Part shown: positions 9,138 through 18,103 of the stretch, in pieces
How positions within the stretch are numbered: the first letter of the stretch is position 1
Layout of the letters: each line of letters opens with the position of its first letter
Assembly: GCF_000374365.1 (NCBI RefSeq)
Contig: NZ_KB894146.1
Coordinates: 1 to 47,970, forward strand
Source: Bacteroides gallinarum DSM 18171 = JCM 13658
GTDB lineage: Bacteria > Bacteroidota > Bacteroidia > Bacteroidales > Bacteroidaceae
Direction: 5' to 3'
DNA length: 47,970 bases
Position numbers and translations under genes: made by a program
Notes under the pieces: model-generated
Seen by the model: only the letters and a program-made list of their open reading frames with translations
The model's database searches: none
Told to the model about the DNA's origin: nothing

Positions 9138-9171
9138 AGAACCGTACCATTTCTCATATTGGTGCGGTTCT
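9138..9171. terminator. Bidirectional terminator between int and a small membrane gene
   Basis: AGAACCGTACCA at 9138-9149 pairs with TGGTGCGGTTCT at 9160-9171 with one G-T wobble. A T-rich run follows on the + strand. It separates the convergent integrase gene from the small leftward gene that ends at 9174. Confidence 0.65.
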
Positions 9172-9173
9172 TT

Positions 9174-9386
9174 CTATTTGTCCGGTTGATTCCAGGGCAT
9201 GATATCACGACCTATAACTATAGCAAAAACAAGTAAGATAAACTTCCATATAAGTATGACAGTTTTCTTCAACAGCCATACAGCCAGACATATGGCAATC
9301 CTTAAAAGCCAGAATACCAGTTTCAGGAGCAGCATACCGATAATAAGTACCGGCAGCAGATATATAATCAACAGCAGTTCAAACAT
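9174..9386 (-). CDS. Small hydrophobic membrane protein
   Basis: This 70-aa protein is almost wholly hydrophobic. Two or three membrane segments run from residue 2 to about 60 (FELLLIIYLLPVLIIGMLLL, then LVFWLLRIAICLAVWLL, then VILIWKFILLVFAIVIG), with a short polar tail ending NQPDK. No family is recognised. The gene ends 3 bp from the shared terminator with int, which supports it being real. It could affect the envelope during transfer, but nothing visible shows a function. The antisense frame at 9199-9429 is less convincing. Confidence 0.5.
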   Translation of the reverse strand: MFELLLIIYLLPVLIIGMLLLKLVFWLLRIAICLAVWLLKKTVILIWKFILLVFAIVIGRDIMPWNQPDK

Positions 9387-9487
9387 AATGTGTAATATTT
9401 ATGAGTATAAGAGCTTATTAATTATATAAATATACTAAAAATCAATGAGATACAGAAATTTACGCAACACTATTTTCTTATTATTCG

Positions 9488-9717
9488 AGTAGATTTTCTA
9501 CTGATTATCAGTGTTATATCATCATGATAACGAGGTATCCCTAGACTCTGAAAACAAGGTTATTCTGTCTGAATGTTTTTACAATACAAGTTCAGATAAA
9601 ATAAGATTTCCCGATAGCCATTTCATCAGCTGGATTAGCTGAAAGATTATATTTTCCCTTTTATTGGGATTCCAATAACTTAGATAATCAGGTTACTTTT
9701 ACCATGCTATCATGGTA
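9488..9717. repeat. Cluster of short perfect inverted repeats in non-coding DNA
   Basis: The roughly 870-bp gap from 9387 to the mobilisation gene at 10262 has no credible gene. It holds several compact inverted repeats: 9488-9502 (6-bp arms), 9500-9512 (ACTGAT/ATCAGT), 9626-9642 (TCAGCT/AGCTGA), 9661-9678 (TTATTGG/CCAATAA) and 9700-9717 (TACCATG/CATGGTA). Loops are 1-5 bases. The region is AT-rich and lies between int and the oriT-like repeat, so regulatory or transfer-origin roles are plausible but unproven. Confidence 0.5.
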
Positions 9718-10120
9718 TCGGGACTACATATTATATTGGATATAGGTTTTATGAGAACAATAGCCATCTATCCCATATAACTATATCTTATGTGTTTTTG
9801 AAACTTTGGTTTATCCAACCATAGATAACGGAACATTGTTTACTGATTACTTCGATTTGTATGGTTCTATGATTGAATAATGCTTGTAGCATCTGTTTCA
9901 GAACACACTGATATTAGCTTGATAAGTTATAGGACTCTATACAACAATATTCCGCTATGTGGATATTCCAAGATAACCGGATGCTACAGCACATGGTTAA
10001 CAGGAATATGCCTCCAAAGAATTGTGTTGCAGATTTCGGTTTGCAATGGCATTCTCCAGTAAATTTGGGTGTAATAATCATTCCTGGAAGGTATCTTTCT
10101 GCCGTGCAGAGTTTTCTAAG

Positions 10121-10175
10121 CAAGTTGTACTTTTGTGGCCACAAAACTCCGTTTCGTACTCACAAAAGTAACTTG
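10121..10175. other. Candidate origin of transfer (oriT)
   Basis: The arm at 10121-10137 pairs with CACAAAAGTAACTTG at 10161-10175, a 15-bp match with a two-base bulge in the left arm. Nested in it is a perfect 16-bp palindrome, TTTTGTGGCCACAAAA (10131-10146), so two alternative foldings are possible. It lies 87 bp before the accessory mobilisation gene and 0.6 kb before the relaxase gene, the usual place for oriT in Bacteroides mobile elements. The nick site cannot be assigned by eye. Confidence 0.5.
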
Positions 10176-10261
10176 CCGAATGCAGGTGCATCGGAGCGGC
10201 TGCCCGCTGTTTCGCATGGCGAAAGATGGTCTGGGAAACCTATCCACAAATGTATACAAGT

Positions 10262-10648
10262 ATGAAGAATCAGAGAACCAAGTACATCAAGGTAAGGATG
10301 ACACTGGAGGAAGTACAACAGTTTAAGGAGAAATCTGCCTCCTATTCATCCGTGAGCCATTATATACGCTCGGCACTGGCAGAGTATTCAAATATCGGAA
10401 TCAAAAGGCAGCTCGAACTGATGAATGATCTCGGTCAGTTTTACCGGAAATATCAGAATGAACTTTCCTGGGCTGGAGGAAACCTTAATCAGTCGGTTAA
10501 ACGTGCCAATGAACTTGCGGTAGCCGGATTACTCGCACCCGGCTATATTCAGGAAGTTCTGTTACCTGTTATCCTTGAAACACAAGATACATTGAACCGA
10601 ATAAAGAAAGACCTTGATTCTCTGACACAGAAAGCTGTCAGAATCTGA
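10262..10648 (+). CDS. Accessory mobilisation protein, ribbon-helix-helix type
   Basis: This 128-aa protein starts MKNQRTKYIKVRMTLEE and continues with two helices, a pattern of ribbon-helix-helix DNA-binding mobilisation proteins (MobC/BmgB-like). The C-terminal half is helical with conserved-looking GGNLNQSVKRANE, typical of relaxase accessory factors. It lies between the oriT-like repeat and the relaxase gene, so it probably binds oriT and recruits the relaxase. An in-frame ATG at 10226 would add 12 residues that do not look like the family; the start at 10262 is preferred. Confidence 0.75.
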   Translation: MKNQRTKYIKVRMTLEEVQQFKEKSASYSSVSHYIRSALAEYSNIGIKRQLELMNDLGQFYRKYQNELSWAGGNLNQSVKRANELAVAGLLAPGYIQEVLLPVILETQDTLNRIKKDLDSLTQKAVRI

Positions 10649-10766
10649 ATTACAGATTACACGGTATTCAATCATTTCAGATATTATTATTGTGTAACCG
10701 TAGATTAATGAACTTGAAGTATTTCGGTTTTTCAGTCACTTAAACCTTGATAAATAAAGATTCAAT

Positions 10767-12332
10767 ATGATAGCAACCATATTACCGGGAAGTACGAACT
10801 TCCATGCTGTCGGTTACAATGAACATAAAGTCTCGAAAGGTGTTGCACGGCTTATCGAGATTCAGAATTTCGGTCCACTCGGAACATTTCACAAACCTAC
10901 CCAAAGTGAGCTGGTCGGTTATCTCCAGAAGTACAGTTCACAGAACAGCAGAATCAGGAAACCGCAGCTTCATGTGGCCATATCATGCAAGGGACACGAA
11001 ATGTCGGAAGATGAGTTGCTGGATTTTGCACACCAGTATCTCAAGGAAATGGGATACGGAGAATCCGGTCAGCCGTTGCTTGTTTACTCCCATTATGACA
11101 CGGAGAATACCCATCTTCATATTATCACTTCGAGAGTGGCACCTGATGGAAGAAAGATTCAGCACAGCCATGAACGCAGACGCTCCCAGGAAGTCATTGA
11201 CCGTATTCTTGGGAATGACAGGAAAAAGAAAACGGAAGATGATATTGATGCTGCCAAACAATATATATTCTCTTCTTTTGCCCAGTTCAAGGCAATAATG
11301 GTTTCCATGGGATATGAGGTCTATCAGAAAGATGGGAATGTATTCGTCAAGCATGGTGGAAAGGTTCAGAAGGAAATTCCTTTTACTGAAATAGAAAGTC
11401 TTTTCAAGAGCGGTTATCGGGAAAGGGCTCGTTGCCGTCAGCTTAGAAGCATATTAAAGAAATACCGTGATGTAAGTTCAAACAAGGAGGAACTGCAGAA
11501 GGAATTGAAAACGAAGTTCGGTATTGACATTGTGTTCTTCGGCAAGAAGGATACACCATACGGATATATGCTCGTTGATCATGCAAACAAGACCGTCATT
11601 CATGGTGCAAGAGTGCTGGCTGTAGAGGAACTTCTGGACTTCGCTACTCCTGAAGAACGGTTCAATCGGATTGAGGACTATATTGACCGATTACTGACAC
11701 TTAACCCGAAGATTACCCAGAGTGAAATATACAGTAAAATCAGGAAGCAGCGTGCCTATATCAAGAAAGGCATCATCTACTTTGATGGCCAAAGCCGTCC
11801 GTTGAAACCTTTTATGGCAGAGGCTATTGACCGTAATAACCGTATAGCCATGGTTGAAATGTTCAACCCGGCAACTGAGGCTGAACGTGATCTGCTCTGC
11901 AAAATCTTCAAGGTATCTCGGAAAGGTTTAGTAGATATATCTCTGGAAAGAACACACTACTACACAGATGCAGTAAACCGTCTGCGTGAGATATTCAATG
12001 ATGAAACTGAAAATTCTATCAGAAGCCAACTTCGTGAAGAGGGCTTTATTATCCGTCAGGAAGAGGATGAAACTTATGCCATCAACTTCAAACAGCATAT
12101 CATTATAAATCTTTCAGAAGAAAACTTTAATCTTGAACGGTTAAGGACACAGCCGATGAAGCAAATTGAACGATTTAAAATCCAGCAACCAACAAGGCCC
12201 ACTTCACGTTTATCTAAGAAAGCCAAGTTACGTGATGCAGATGGTGGCAGTCATAGCGAGAAACGTGAGTGGGAAGTTGGACAGAAAGGTAACTATGATG
12301 ATGTAGATGATGGCAATTCAATAAGAAGATGA
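10767..12332 (+). CDS. Relaxase / mobilisation nuclease (MobA/VirD2-like)
   Basis: This 521-aa protein would nick oriT and pilot the single strand into the recipient. The relaxase domain covers about 1-140. A candidate catalytic Tyr is Y17 (AVGYNEHKV), and the metal-binding His motif is HYDTENTHLHII with H109, H116 and H118. The rest (150-521) is charged and of unknown role, as in Bacteroides MobB/BmgA-like relaxases. The stop is followed by about 118 bp with no gene, and then by the convergent defence operon. The protein is longer than minimal relaxases but within family range. Confidence 0.88.
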   Translation: MIATILPGSTNFHAVGYNEHKVSKGVARLIEIQNFGPLGTFHKPTQSELVGYLQKYSSQNSRIRKPQLHVAISCKGHEMSEDELLDFAHQYLKEMGYGESGQPLLVYSHYDTENTHLHIITSRVAPDGRKIQHSHERRRSQEVIDRILGNDRKKKTEDDIDAAKQYIFSSFAQFKAIMVSMGYEVYQKDGNVFVKHGGKVQKEIPFTEIESLFKSGYRERARCRQLRSILKKYRDVSSNKEELQKELKTKFGIDIVFFGKKDTPYGYMLVDHANKTVIHGARVLAVEELLDFATPEERFNRIEDYIDRLLTLNPKITQSEIYSKIRKQRAYIKKGIIYFDGQSRPLKPFMAEAIDRNNRIAMVEMFNPATEAERDLLCKIFKVSRKGLVDISLERTHYYTDAVNRLREIFNDETENSIRSQLREEGFIIRQEEDETYAINFKQHIIINLSEENFNLERLRTQPMKQIERFKIQQPTRPTSRLSKKAKLRDADGGSHSEKREWEVGQKGNYDDVDDGNSIRR

Positions 12333-12449
12333 TTTTTGATTATGCCATTAGGCACTGTCCAGAATTTTTGTTCCTTGATTATCACATGTGACTTGCTGTA
12401 ATCAATAGTGTTATTATAATTCAATAAAATTATTGACACAGCATTATGC

Positions 12450-15400
12450 CTACTTGTTTTTTATCCAAATTACATTTCCCCCCTCAACATATTTAGCGCA
12501 AAAAGAATAGGTCTTGTAATTATGTAGTGCTGTACCACCAACTATAAGTTGTCGTTCTGCAGAGATAAACCAATATAAGGTATAACCTTTTGTACGGAGA
12601 AATTCTTCCAGCACCGTCCTACGAAGATGCAATCCTTTGGGGATGCCTGCGCGATAATGTCCAGTAGAGGCGTAGAAAGAAGCCAATAGGTTGTCTATTC
12701 CGTAGGTAAAGCAAGCATGATTCCTGAAATGGAGGTCCATGGTGTTCATAAGTTCTGGGCAAGGCAATATATTCTCTTCTATATATTCATCGCCTAACCC
12801 AATAACATTTTCTTGAAGTTGGGTATAGTTACTCACCATCACACTGCATGGACAGTTACCGTCGCCAGCTGATACATCGGTCCAATTTTTATATTCCGTA
12901 CTGAGATAATGCAACATCCAAGGATATTCAAAGAGACGAATGGCAGAGCTTTGTGTAGAAGTTGGCATATCTCTTCCATTGAAGTTTTGCTTTGAGATCC
13001 AATCCTCGAACTTTTGTGCATCTTCATTGCGTACAAAGAATGTTTCGTATGACAAATATGCATCCTTAGATTCCCCATTTGTGGGGAATTCAGAAAAAAT
13101 ACAAAATAGCAATACCCACTTGTTATCTTCGCCAACAAAAAAGTGTTGGCAATCGGTTGTTGTAACTGGTTGTTCTAACCATTCATGATCTTCCATTTGC
13201 TTGTCTATCACGAATTGTGATTGCTTATCCAGAACATCATCTATCTCAGCATCATCAATCAACTCCGTGGTCAAGGTGACATCAAAGTCATTTAACGTGG
13301 AACTGTACCACGGATAAGGAGGACGCAATATGCGCTTGTTGCCATCCACCTCCTTGTGCCACTTGTCTATTATAGCAAAATGATCCATTAGTTCAGCCTC
13401 TACTGCAAACAATGCTTTCCACTGATATTTTTTTCCTATTCGCTCGTATAGATTATCATACCGTCCTGTAGAATACACTTCGTTATCCAGTTCTCCCAAT
13501 TTATCATTCCAGCCCGAGGATTTAATTTCTTGAGCCACCATAGATTGCAACTGGACTAAGGGCAGCATAGATGGACATCCTCTGTGATCATATGGCGTTA
13601 GGGTATAAATCTGACTCTCGATATGTGAGTTAAAGCCTAATATATAACGATGGAAATCAGAAAACTCGCACAAAGAAAACCTAAGTTTTTTGGAACCTTT
13701 GGTATGACCGAAGTATTCGTCCCCAACTTCTATCGCTTCATGGATAATTCCTTTTTTAAATGTGTAAGGCGGTAATGATTTAGAAAAAAGATCTATGCCA
13801 TTTTTCTGCGTCTTAGTGAACAGCAGTATCTTCAATAACCATTCACGTACTCTGACGTCTTCTACCGGTTGTTTGTTCTTAAAATGATAATCATAGATAA
13901 GGAGTGATACATTATTGCAAAGAGCATCATCACGCAAGAGCATAAGAGCACCATATATTGAATTATAGAGTCCCTCTAAAACATAAGTGTCTTTGATGGA
14001 ATGAAAATCGGGTATCAATACTTCTAGCAAATCGCCATGATCACATAGTATTCGGTATAATTTCCGTTTGGCGTGAGCTCTTATTACAGGATGCGATGAT
14101 GCACAACACCAAACCAATAGATAGGCTTCTGTCTTATATTCTTGTTCGTTAACTCCTTCCGTATAGAGCACCGATTCTTCGTAATAATGATTTACAATAT
14201 GAGTCCATTTAAGATCTAAATCAGCTTGGCTCAGTGCATTCAAAGACCGATGCAGTGTTTTCAGGAATCCACAAAGAGAATGTAAAGCCACACTGAAAAT
14301 GAAACGATAGCCTAACGTATTCTCTGCTTCTTGCCAAAACTCATCTAACACTTTCTGTTCAACGGGGTATAAATGCCATTCCAATCCTTCGATGAAACAC
14401 TGTTGCAAAAGAGTATTATTCTTTATCATCTTTTCTTCTATAATTTCTTCCTTTTCGAATTTTTCAGGCCAAAGGATGGTGAGATAAGTAAGGAATTGAT
14501 AGAACCCCTCTTCATAAATCGTTTTCCGCTCATAAGACTTGATAAATTCCTTGAGTTGGGCAATTTTTGCTTGCTTATCAGATTTGGTACTCAGAAATAC
14601 AATAGCTCGTATCACATCTTCCATCTGTTCATACTCAAACTTCACAACAGCCTTTTCATCTATGCTATTTGCTTTAACATTCCAATCTGCTAGCAGCAGA
14701 CCTTGTGTTATCAAGTTATACAAAAGCGACTTGCTCCATGTGCGGAACCTACAAAGTTGATCAGAAACAGTTCTTGCTTTAGAACGTGTAATAGGATAAA
14801 ATTTGTAAGTAAATACCGACAGGTGAGCTAATCGACAGAGGTAATGCCAAGTGACATTTCGTTCCGGATCCTCATCTACGGCTTCTGCTATGGCCATTTC
14901 ACGCATATAGATGTATTGGCGATATAATACCCACAATGATTTTAAACATCTTCTATCGTAATATGGCATCGAAGTGTAAGTCTCACAAAAGATATTTAAG
15001 AAAAGCCCATTTTTGAATCCTGAAAGAGTTTTGTCGTAATTGATATGATAGGCCTCAAAATATTTATTTACAACTTCTTGGCTTTTTTCCAGTCCGGGAA
15101 GATGCTGCATTTTGTAACCCCATCTGTTCAATCCGTATTTTTCTTGAAATGGTTTCCTCACTGTTACTACCAATGATAAATTGGGGTATTTGTCGAATTC
15201 TTCTTTCAATACTTTCAAACTATTGTACCAATAGGAATCATCAAGCCCTTCATTAAGCGCATCAATGATGAATACATAGCGTCTCGTACCAATATATTTT
15301 GCATCCGTTTCTGATTTTTTTTGTAACTCCTCTAAATAGTTTTCATTTTCGAAGTTAAAAATTTTGCGAATTTCAGCAATAATGCCATTTTTATTCTTGT

Positions 15401-16514
15401 TGAACTGAATGCCAAAACACAGATATACATTCGTTTCTTTAATAAGTTGCGAGGCGATACTACAAACATTGTGTGTCTTGCCACATCCAGCAGGACCATA
15501 AATACAATAAACTTTTTCTTTTCTGTTCACAACGTATAAAATGCTCTCTTGTATTTGTTTCCAAGACAACGACTCTTCTTTCAAAGCAGCCTTTATCGTC
15601 TTCCAACTTATATCATTATGTCTTTTAAAATATTCTACGTTATGTTGTATCTCAATATTATAACTCAAATCCGGCAGTTCTGTATTAGTAGAAGTACCAA
15701 ATAACTTGGGATTGGATTTTTGTAAGTCAAGAAATACTTGTTTGCTCTTGTGAAGTGTCTCTTCATGTTTTTTCAGATCCCGGATATCCCAAAGATTGGC
15801 AAATAATGTCGTTAAAGACTGATTGGGCACATCTAGATCTGGCTTATACCGATTTCCTGCCAATTTTATCTGTTCATGTAGTTTTTTCTCACTCTCATTT
15901 CGTCCGTAAGGAACCACTTGAAATTTTGCATAGTCTGATTCAAGAGTAACACCATGAGCTTTCAGTTCTTCTTCGACACTCTTAATGCTAATAAATCCAA
16001 TATGGCTATCCAATATATTTGTCACAATTCCGATTATCTTATCACTATCGGTATAGACAGGTGAACCTGAGAAACCGGCATATTTTGTAAGATGCTTTTC
16101 GTCTTCAAATACGGCATAAGCATCAAAATCACCTCTCAATGGTGCATAAATTTCATCCACCCGTATCTTGATTGACACCCCAATATCTTCACCAATCAGA
16201 GTGTTGGGATAGCCCCAAAAACGGAAATGTGTTTTAGCTTCTATCGGCATACTGAGCAACGAGCCATATTGATAGCTTACAGTCTTGTCTTTCTGGATTA
16301 AAATGGCAATGTCTTTCCCTGGCTTTACTATTATAAGCTCACATTCATAATTTACCTCTTCGATTTCTACATAGATAGGGTTACCGTTCAGGGAAGAACC
16401 AACAACATGGTATGCCGTAAGTAGCCGATGGGCATCTATAAAAAAGGCTGTCCCCCTTTCTGTTCCACACTCTACTTTGTAGGTAATAAACGGTATTTTG
16501 CTGATATTGCTCAT
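12450..16514 (-). CDS. Trypsin-like protease fused to STAND-type NTPase (Avs-like)
   Basis: This 1354-aa protein joins three parts. Residues 1-190 form a trypsin-like protease with a complete candidate triad: H36 (LLTAYHVV), D68 (GKDIAIL) and S149 (GFSGSP). A linker follows. An NTPase has Walker A GPAGCGKT at 340-347 and Walker B YVFIIDALNE at 413-422; NE after the acidic residue is common in STAND ATPases. About 700 helical residues follow, probably the sensor. The start overlaps the MBL gene by 4 bp, so the two are co-translated. AVAST type 1 systems, as I recall them, pair an MBL protein with a protease/STAND protein, so this is probably a relative. A model is target sensing, NTPase oligomerisation and protease activation; the trigger and substrate are unknown. 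Confidence 0.8.
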   Translation of the reverse strand: MSNISKIPFITYKVECGTERGTAFFIDAHRLLTAYHVVGSSLNGNPIYVEIEEVNYECELIIVKPGKDIAILIQKDKTVSYQYGSLLSMPIEAKTHFRFWGYPNTLIGEDIGVSIKIRVDEIYAPLRGDFDAYAVFEDEKHLTKYAGFSGSPVYTDSDKIIGIVTNILDSHIGFISIKSVEEELKAHGVTLESDYAKFQVVPYGRNESEKKLHEQIKLAGNRYKPDLDVPNQSLTTLFANLWDIRDLKKHEETLHKSKQVFLDLQKSNPKLFGTSTNTELPDLSYNIEIQHNVEYFKRHNDISWKTIKAALKEESLSWKQIQESILYVVNRKEKVYCIYGPAGCGKTHNVCSIASQLIKETNVYLCFGIQFNKNKNGIIAEIRKIFNFENENYLEELQKKSETDAKYIGTRRYVFIIDALNEGLDDSYWYNSLKVLKEEFDKYPNLSLVVTVRKPFQEKYGLNRWGYKMQHLPGLEKSQEVVNKYFEAYHINYDKTLSGFKNGLFLNIFCETYTSMPYYDRRCLKSLWVLYRQYIYMREMAIAEAVDEDPERNVTWHYLCRLAHLSVFTYKFYPITRSKARTVSDQLCRFRTWSKSLLYNLITQGLLLADWNVKANSIDEKAVVKFEYEQMEDVIRAIVFLSTKSDKQAKIAQLKEFIKSYERKTIYEEGFYQFLTYLTILWPEKFEKEEIIEEKMIKNNTLLQQCFIEGLEWHLYPVEQKVLDEFWQEAENTLGYRFIFSVALHSLCGFLKTLHRSLNALSQADLDLKWTHIVNHYYEESVLYTEGVNEQEYKTEAYLLVWCCASSHPVIRAHAKRKLYRILCDHGDLLEVLIPDFHSIKDTYVLEGLYNSIYGALMLLRDDALCNNVSLLIYDYHFKNKQPVEDVRVREWLLKILLFTKTQKNGIDLFSKSLPPYTFKKGIIHEAIEVGDEYFGHTKGSKKLRFSLCEFSDFHRYILGFNSHIESQIYTLTPYDHRGCPSMLPLVQLQSMVAQEIKSSGWNDKLGELDNEVYSTGRYDNLYERIGKKYQWKALFAVEAELMDHFAIIDKWHKEVDGNKRILRPPYPWYSSTLNDFDVTLTTELIDDAEIDDVLDKQSQFVIDKQMEDHEWLEQPVTTTDCQHFFVGEDNKWVLLFCIFSEFPTNGESKDAYLSYETFFVRNEDAQKFEDWISKQNFNGRDMPTSTQSSAIRLFEYPWMLHYLSTEYKNWTDVSAGDGNCPCSVMVSNYTQLQENVIGLGDEYIEENILPCPELMNTMDLHFRNHACFTYGIDNLLASFYASTGHYRAGIPKGLHLRRTVLEEFLRTKGYTLYWFISAERQLIVGGTALHNYKTYSFCAKYVEGGNVIWIKNK

Positions 16515-17713
16515 AATGTTATTTCATTGATTTGTTCTACTTCTATTTCTATTCCTTCTTTTTCTAGTACTGGAACTTTATTTTTCATTTTCTCGAAGAT
16601 CTTGTTTTTATAATCAAATGAATTAAAACACAGTCTGCGTTTTTGTATGGTATCCAATAAAGGTTGATAGATGATATTGGCAAGAGTATGCAAGTGAGGA
16701 GCAGTGCTTGTACATCCACAGAATATCCAGTTCGGACTGTCGATATGTTTCAAAAGCTCTTTTGATAAATTGACATTACTTCCATGATGAGGAACTTTGA
16801 TCGCATCAAAATAGATTTTCGTCTCTAAAGGGATTTTATTCTTTTTCTTATAAGCCTTAATTCCTTCTATTACCACTTCTGAAGTGGCATCTCCCAAGAG
16901 TAAAATTCTTTTATTTCCAGATTCCCAAACAAATGCAATGCTGGATCGGTTAGTCTCAGAGGTGTCTTCTCTATCTGATTTATTGTATTCAGCTTTCATT
17001 GTGCCGATAGAACTGGAAATTTTGTTTTCAAGAAGCAATTCCTTTTGATTATACACTAAAGAAAGTAGTTCAAATAATTCCGCTCCCTTTTCTTTTCCTT
17101 GCTCAAGCGGATATTTTTCATAAAAGTTCTGTGCAAATTTATCAAGGATATATTTGTTCAATTCATCAATAGCTGTTTGAGTGGGTGACACAATAAACAT
17201 TCTCCCTAATCCACCCAATGAAAGGTATTCACCATCAATGAATGTCAATTTCTTGTTCCAAGCGTCTGCCCAATTCCTTTGAATCAATGTGGATAGTGCC
17301 AGAGCCTCCTTTTTAGCAACTTTATTTTCGGTATTTGGTTTCCATGTAGGGATACAAGCCTTCAGTGCTTCAATTTGTTTCCGTTGAAAATCGTTTAGTG
17401 GTTCTACTTGCGCGTCATCTTCTTTTGCAAAAAGGTTGTTGTAGATGATATGGTCTATTCTAAGTTCTGGCATTTGATAAAGCATATTACAAATGCCATT
17501 GATGTGGTCAGTGTCAATATGTGTTACTACCAAATAGTCGAGATGACAATGAAGCGTATCTGTAATGATAGCTTTTATTTCAGGGGTGAAACAATGGCAA
17601 TCCACCATCATCGAATAGTATGTATCGTCTTCCTTATCTATAAGGCAGAATATACAATCTCCGTTACCAGAAGTGGGAAAAAGAAGTTTCATATTATAAT
17701 TGAATGAGTTCAA
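16511..17713 (-). CDS. Metallo-beta-lactamase-fold hydrolase, ComEC/Rec2-like
   Basis: This 400-aa protein has the metal-binding motif H65-x-D67-x-D69-H70 (VVTHIDTDHINGI). Later it has a GDAT loop (ILLLGDATSEV) and KVPHHGSN, typical of the ComEC-type MBL branch. There is no membrane segment, so it is cytosolic. An internal ATG at 17692 gives MKLLFPTSGNGDC, close to the usual family start, and may be the true start. The gene ends in an ATGA overlap with the protease/STAND gene, which suggests a joint function. Possible substrates are nucleic acid, a nucleotide or a protein; the sequence does not decide. Confidence 0.82.
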   Translation of the reverse strand: MNSFNYNMKLLFPTSGNGDCIFCLIDKEDDTYYSMMVDCHCFTPEIKAIITDTLHCHLDYLVVTHIDTDHINGICNMLYQMPELRIDHIIYNNLFAKEDDAQVEPLNDFQRKQIEALKACIPTWKPNTENKVAKKEALALSTLIQRNWADAWNKKLTFIDGEYLSLGGLGRMFIVSPTQTAIDELNKYILDKFAQNFYEKYPLEQGKEKGAELFELLSLVYNQKELLLENKISSSIGTMKAEYNKSDREDTSETNRSSIAFVWESGNKRILLLGDATSEVVIEGIKAYKKKNKIPLETKIYFDAIKVPHHGSNVNLSKELLKHIDSPNWIFCGCTSTAPHLHTLANIIYQPLLDTIQKRRLCFNSFDYKNKIFEKMKNKVPVLEKEGIEIEVEQINEITL

Positions 17714-17822
17714 TATTATTCATTATAATTACATATCATTGGAACTCGGATCTTCCTTTACCAAAATATTTTGTAATATTTTATTCAAAGACAATTCAAT
17801 GCATTGATTACCAATATCTAAT

Positions 17823-18089
17823 TTACCAATGATTTATATATTCAGTTCTTACTTTTACATATTTAGCCAATTTATATCCTTTTTTTAATTCAATGTAATA
17901 GGTTTTCCCAGACAAATGCGCCTTTTCCTGTAATGTCATACAAAATGAATTTATTGAATAAAACTCTTTTTGGCATAATCGAGTTATTTCATCATAATAG
18001 ATAATCATAAAAAGCTGTGTCATTGCATTTTTATTTTCACCAGAATTGAACATCTTTTCTAGTTTCTGAGCTAATTCATCTATATTCAT
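17823..18089 (-). CDS. Small unrecognised protein in the defence operon
   Basis: This 88-aa protein has no recognised family. It looks largely helical in its first half (MNIDELAQKLEKMFNSG) and ends in a basic, aromatic part (YYIELKKGYKLAKYVKVR). It starts 14 bp after the DUF262 gene and lies 109 bp before the MBL gene, all leftward, so it is probably part of the same transcript. An adaptor, small regulator or antitoxin-like role is possible but unsupported. The AT-rich composition matches its neighbours. Confidence 0.6.
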   Translation of the reverse strand: MNIDELAQKLEKMFNSGENKNAMTQLFMIIYYDEITRLCQKEFYSINSFCMTLQEKAHLSGKTYYIELKKGYKLAKYVKVRTEYINHW

Positions 18090-18103
18090 ATTTACTGTTT
18101 GTT

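Noticed and set aside
9199..9429. Rightward 76-codon frame opposite the small membrane protein gene
   Set aside because: Its translation is Ser/Ile/Asn-rich without structure, whereas the opposite strand encodes clear membrane helices and ends next to a terminator.
12333..12449. Terminator or small gene between relaxase and the defence operon
   Set aside because: Only weak imperfect symmetry (about 12400-12437) was seen and no start/stop frame of note, so no feature is claimed.
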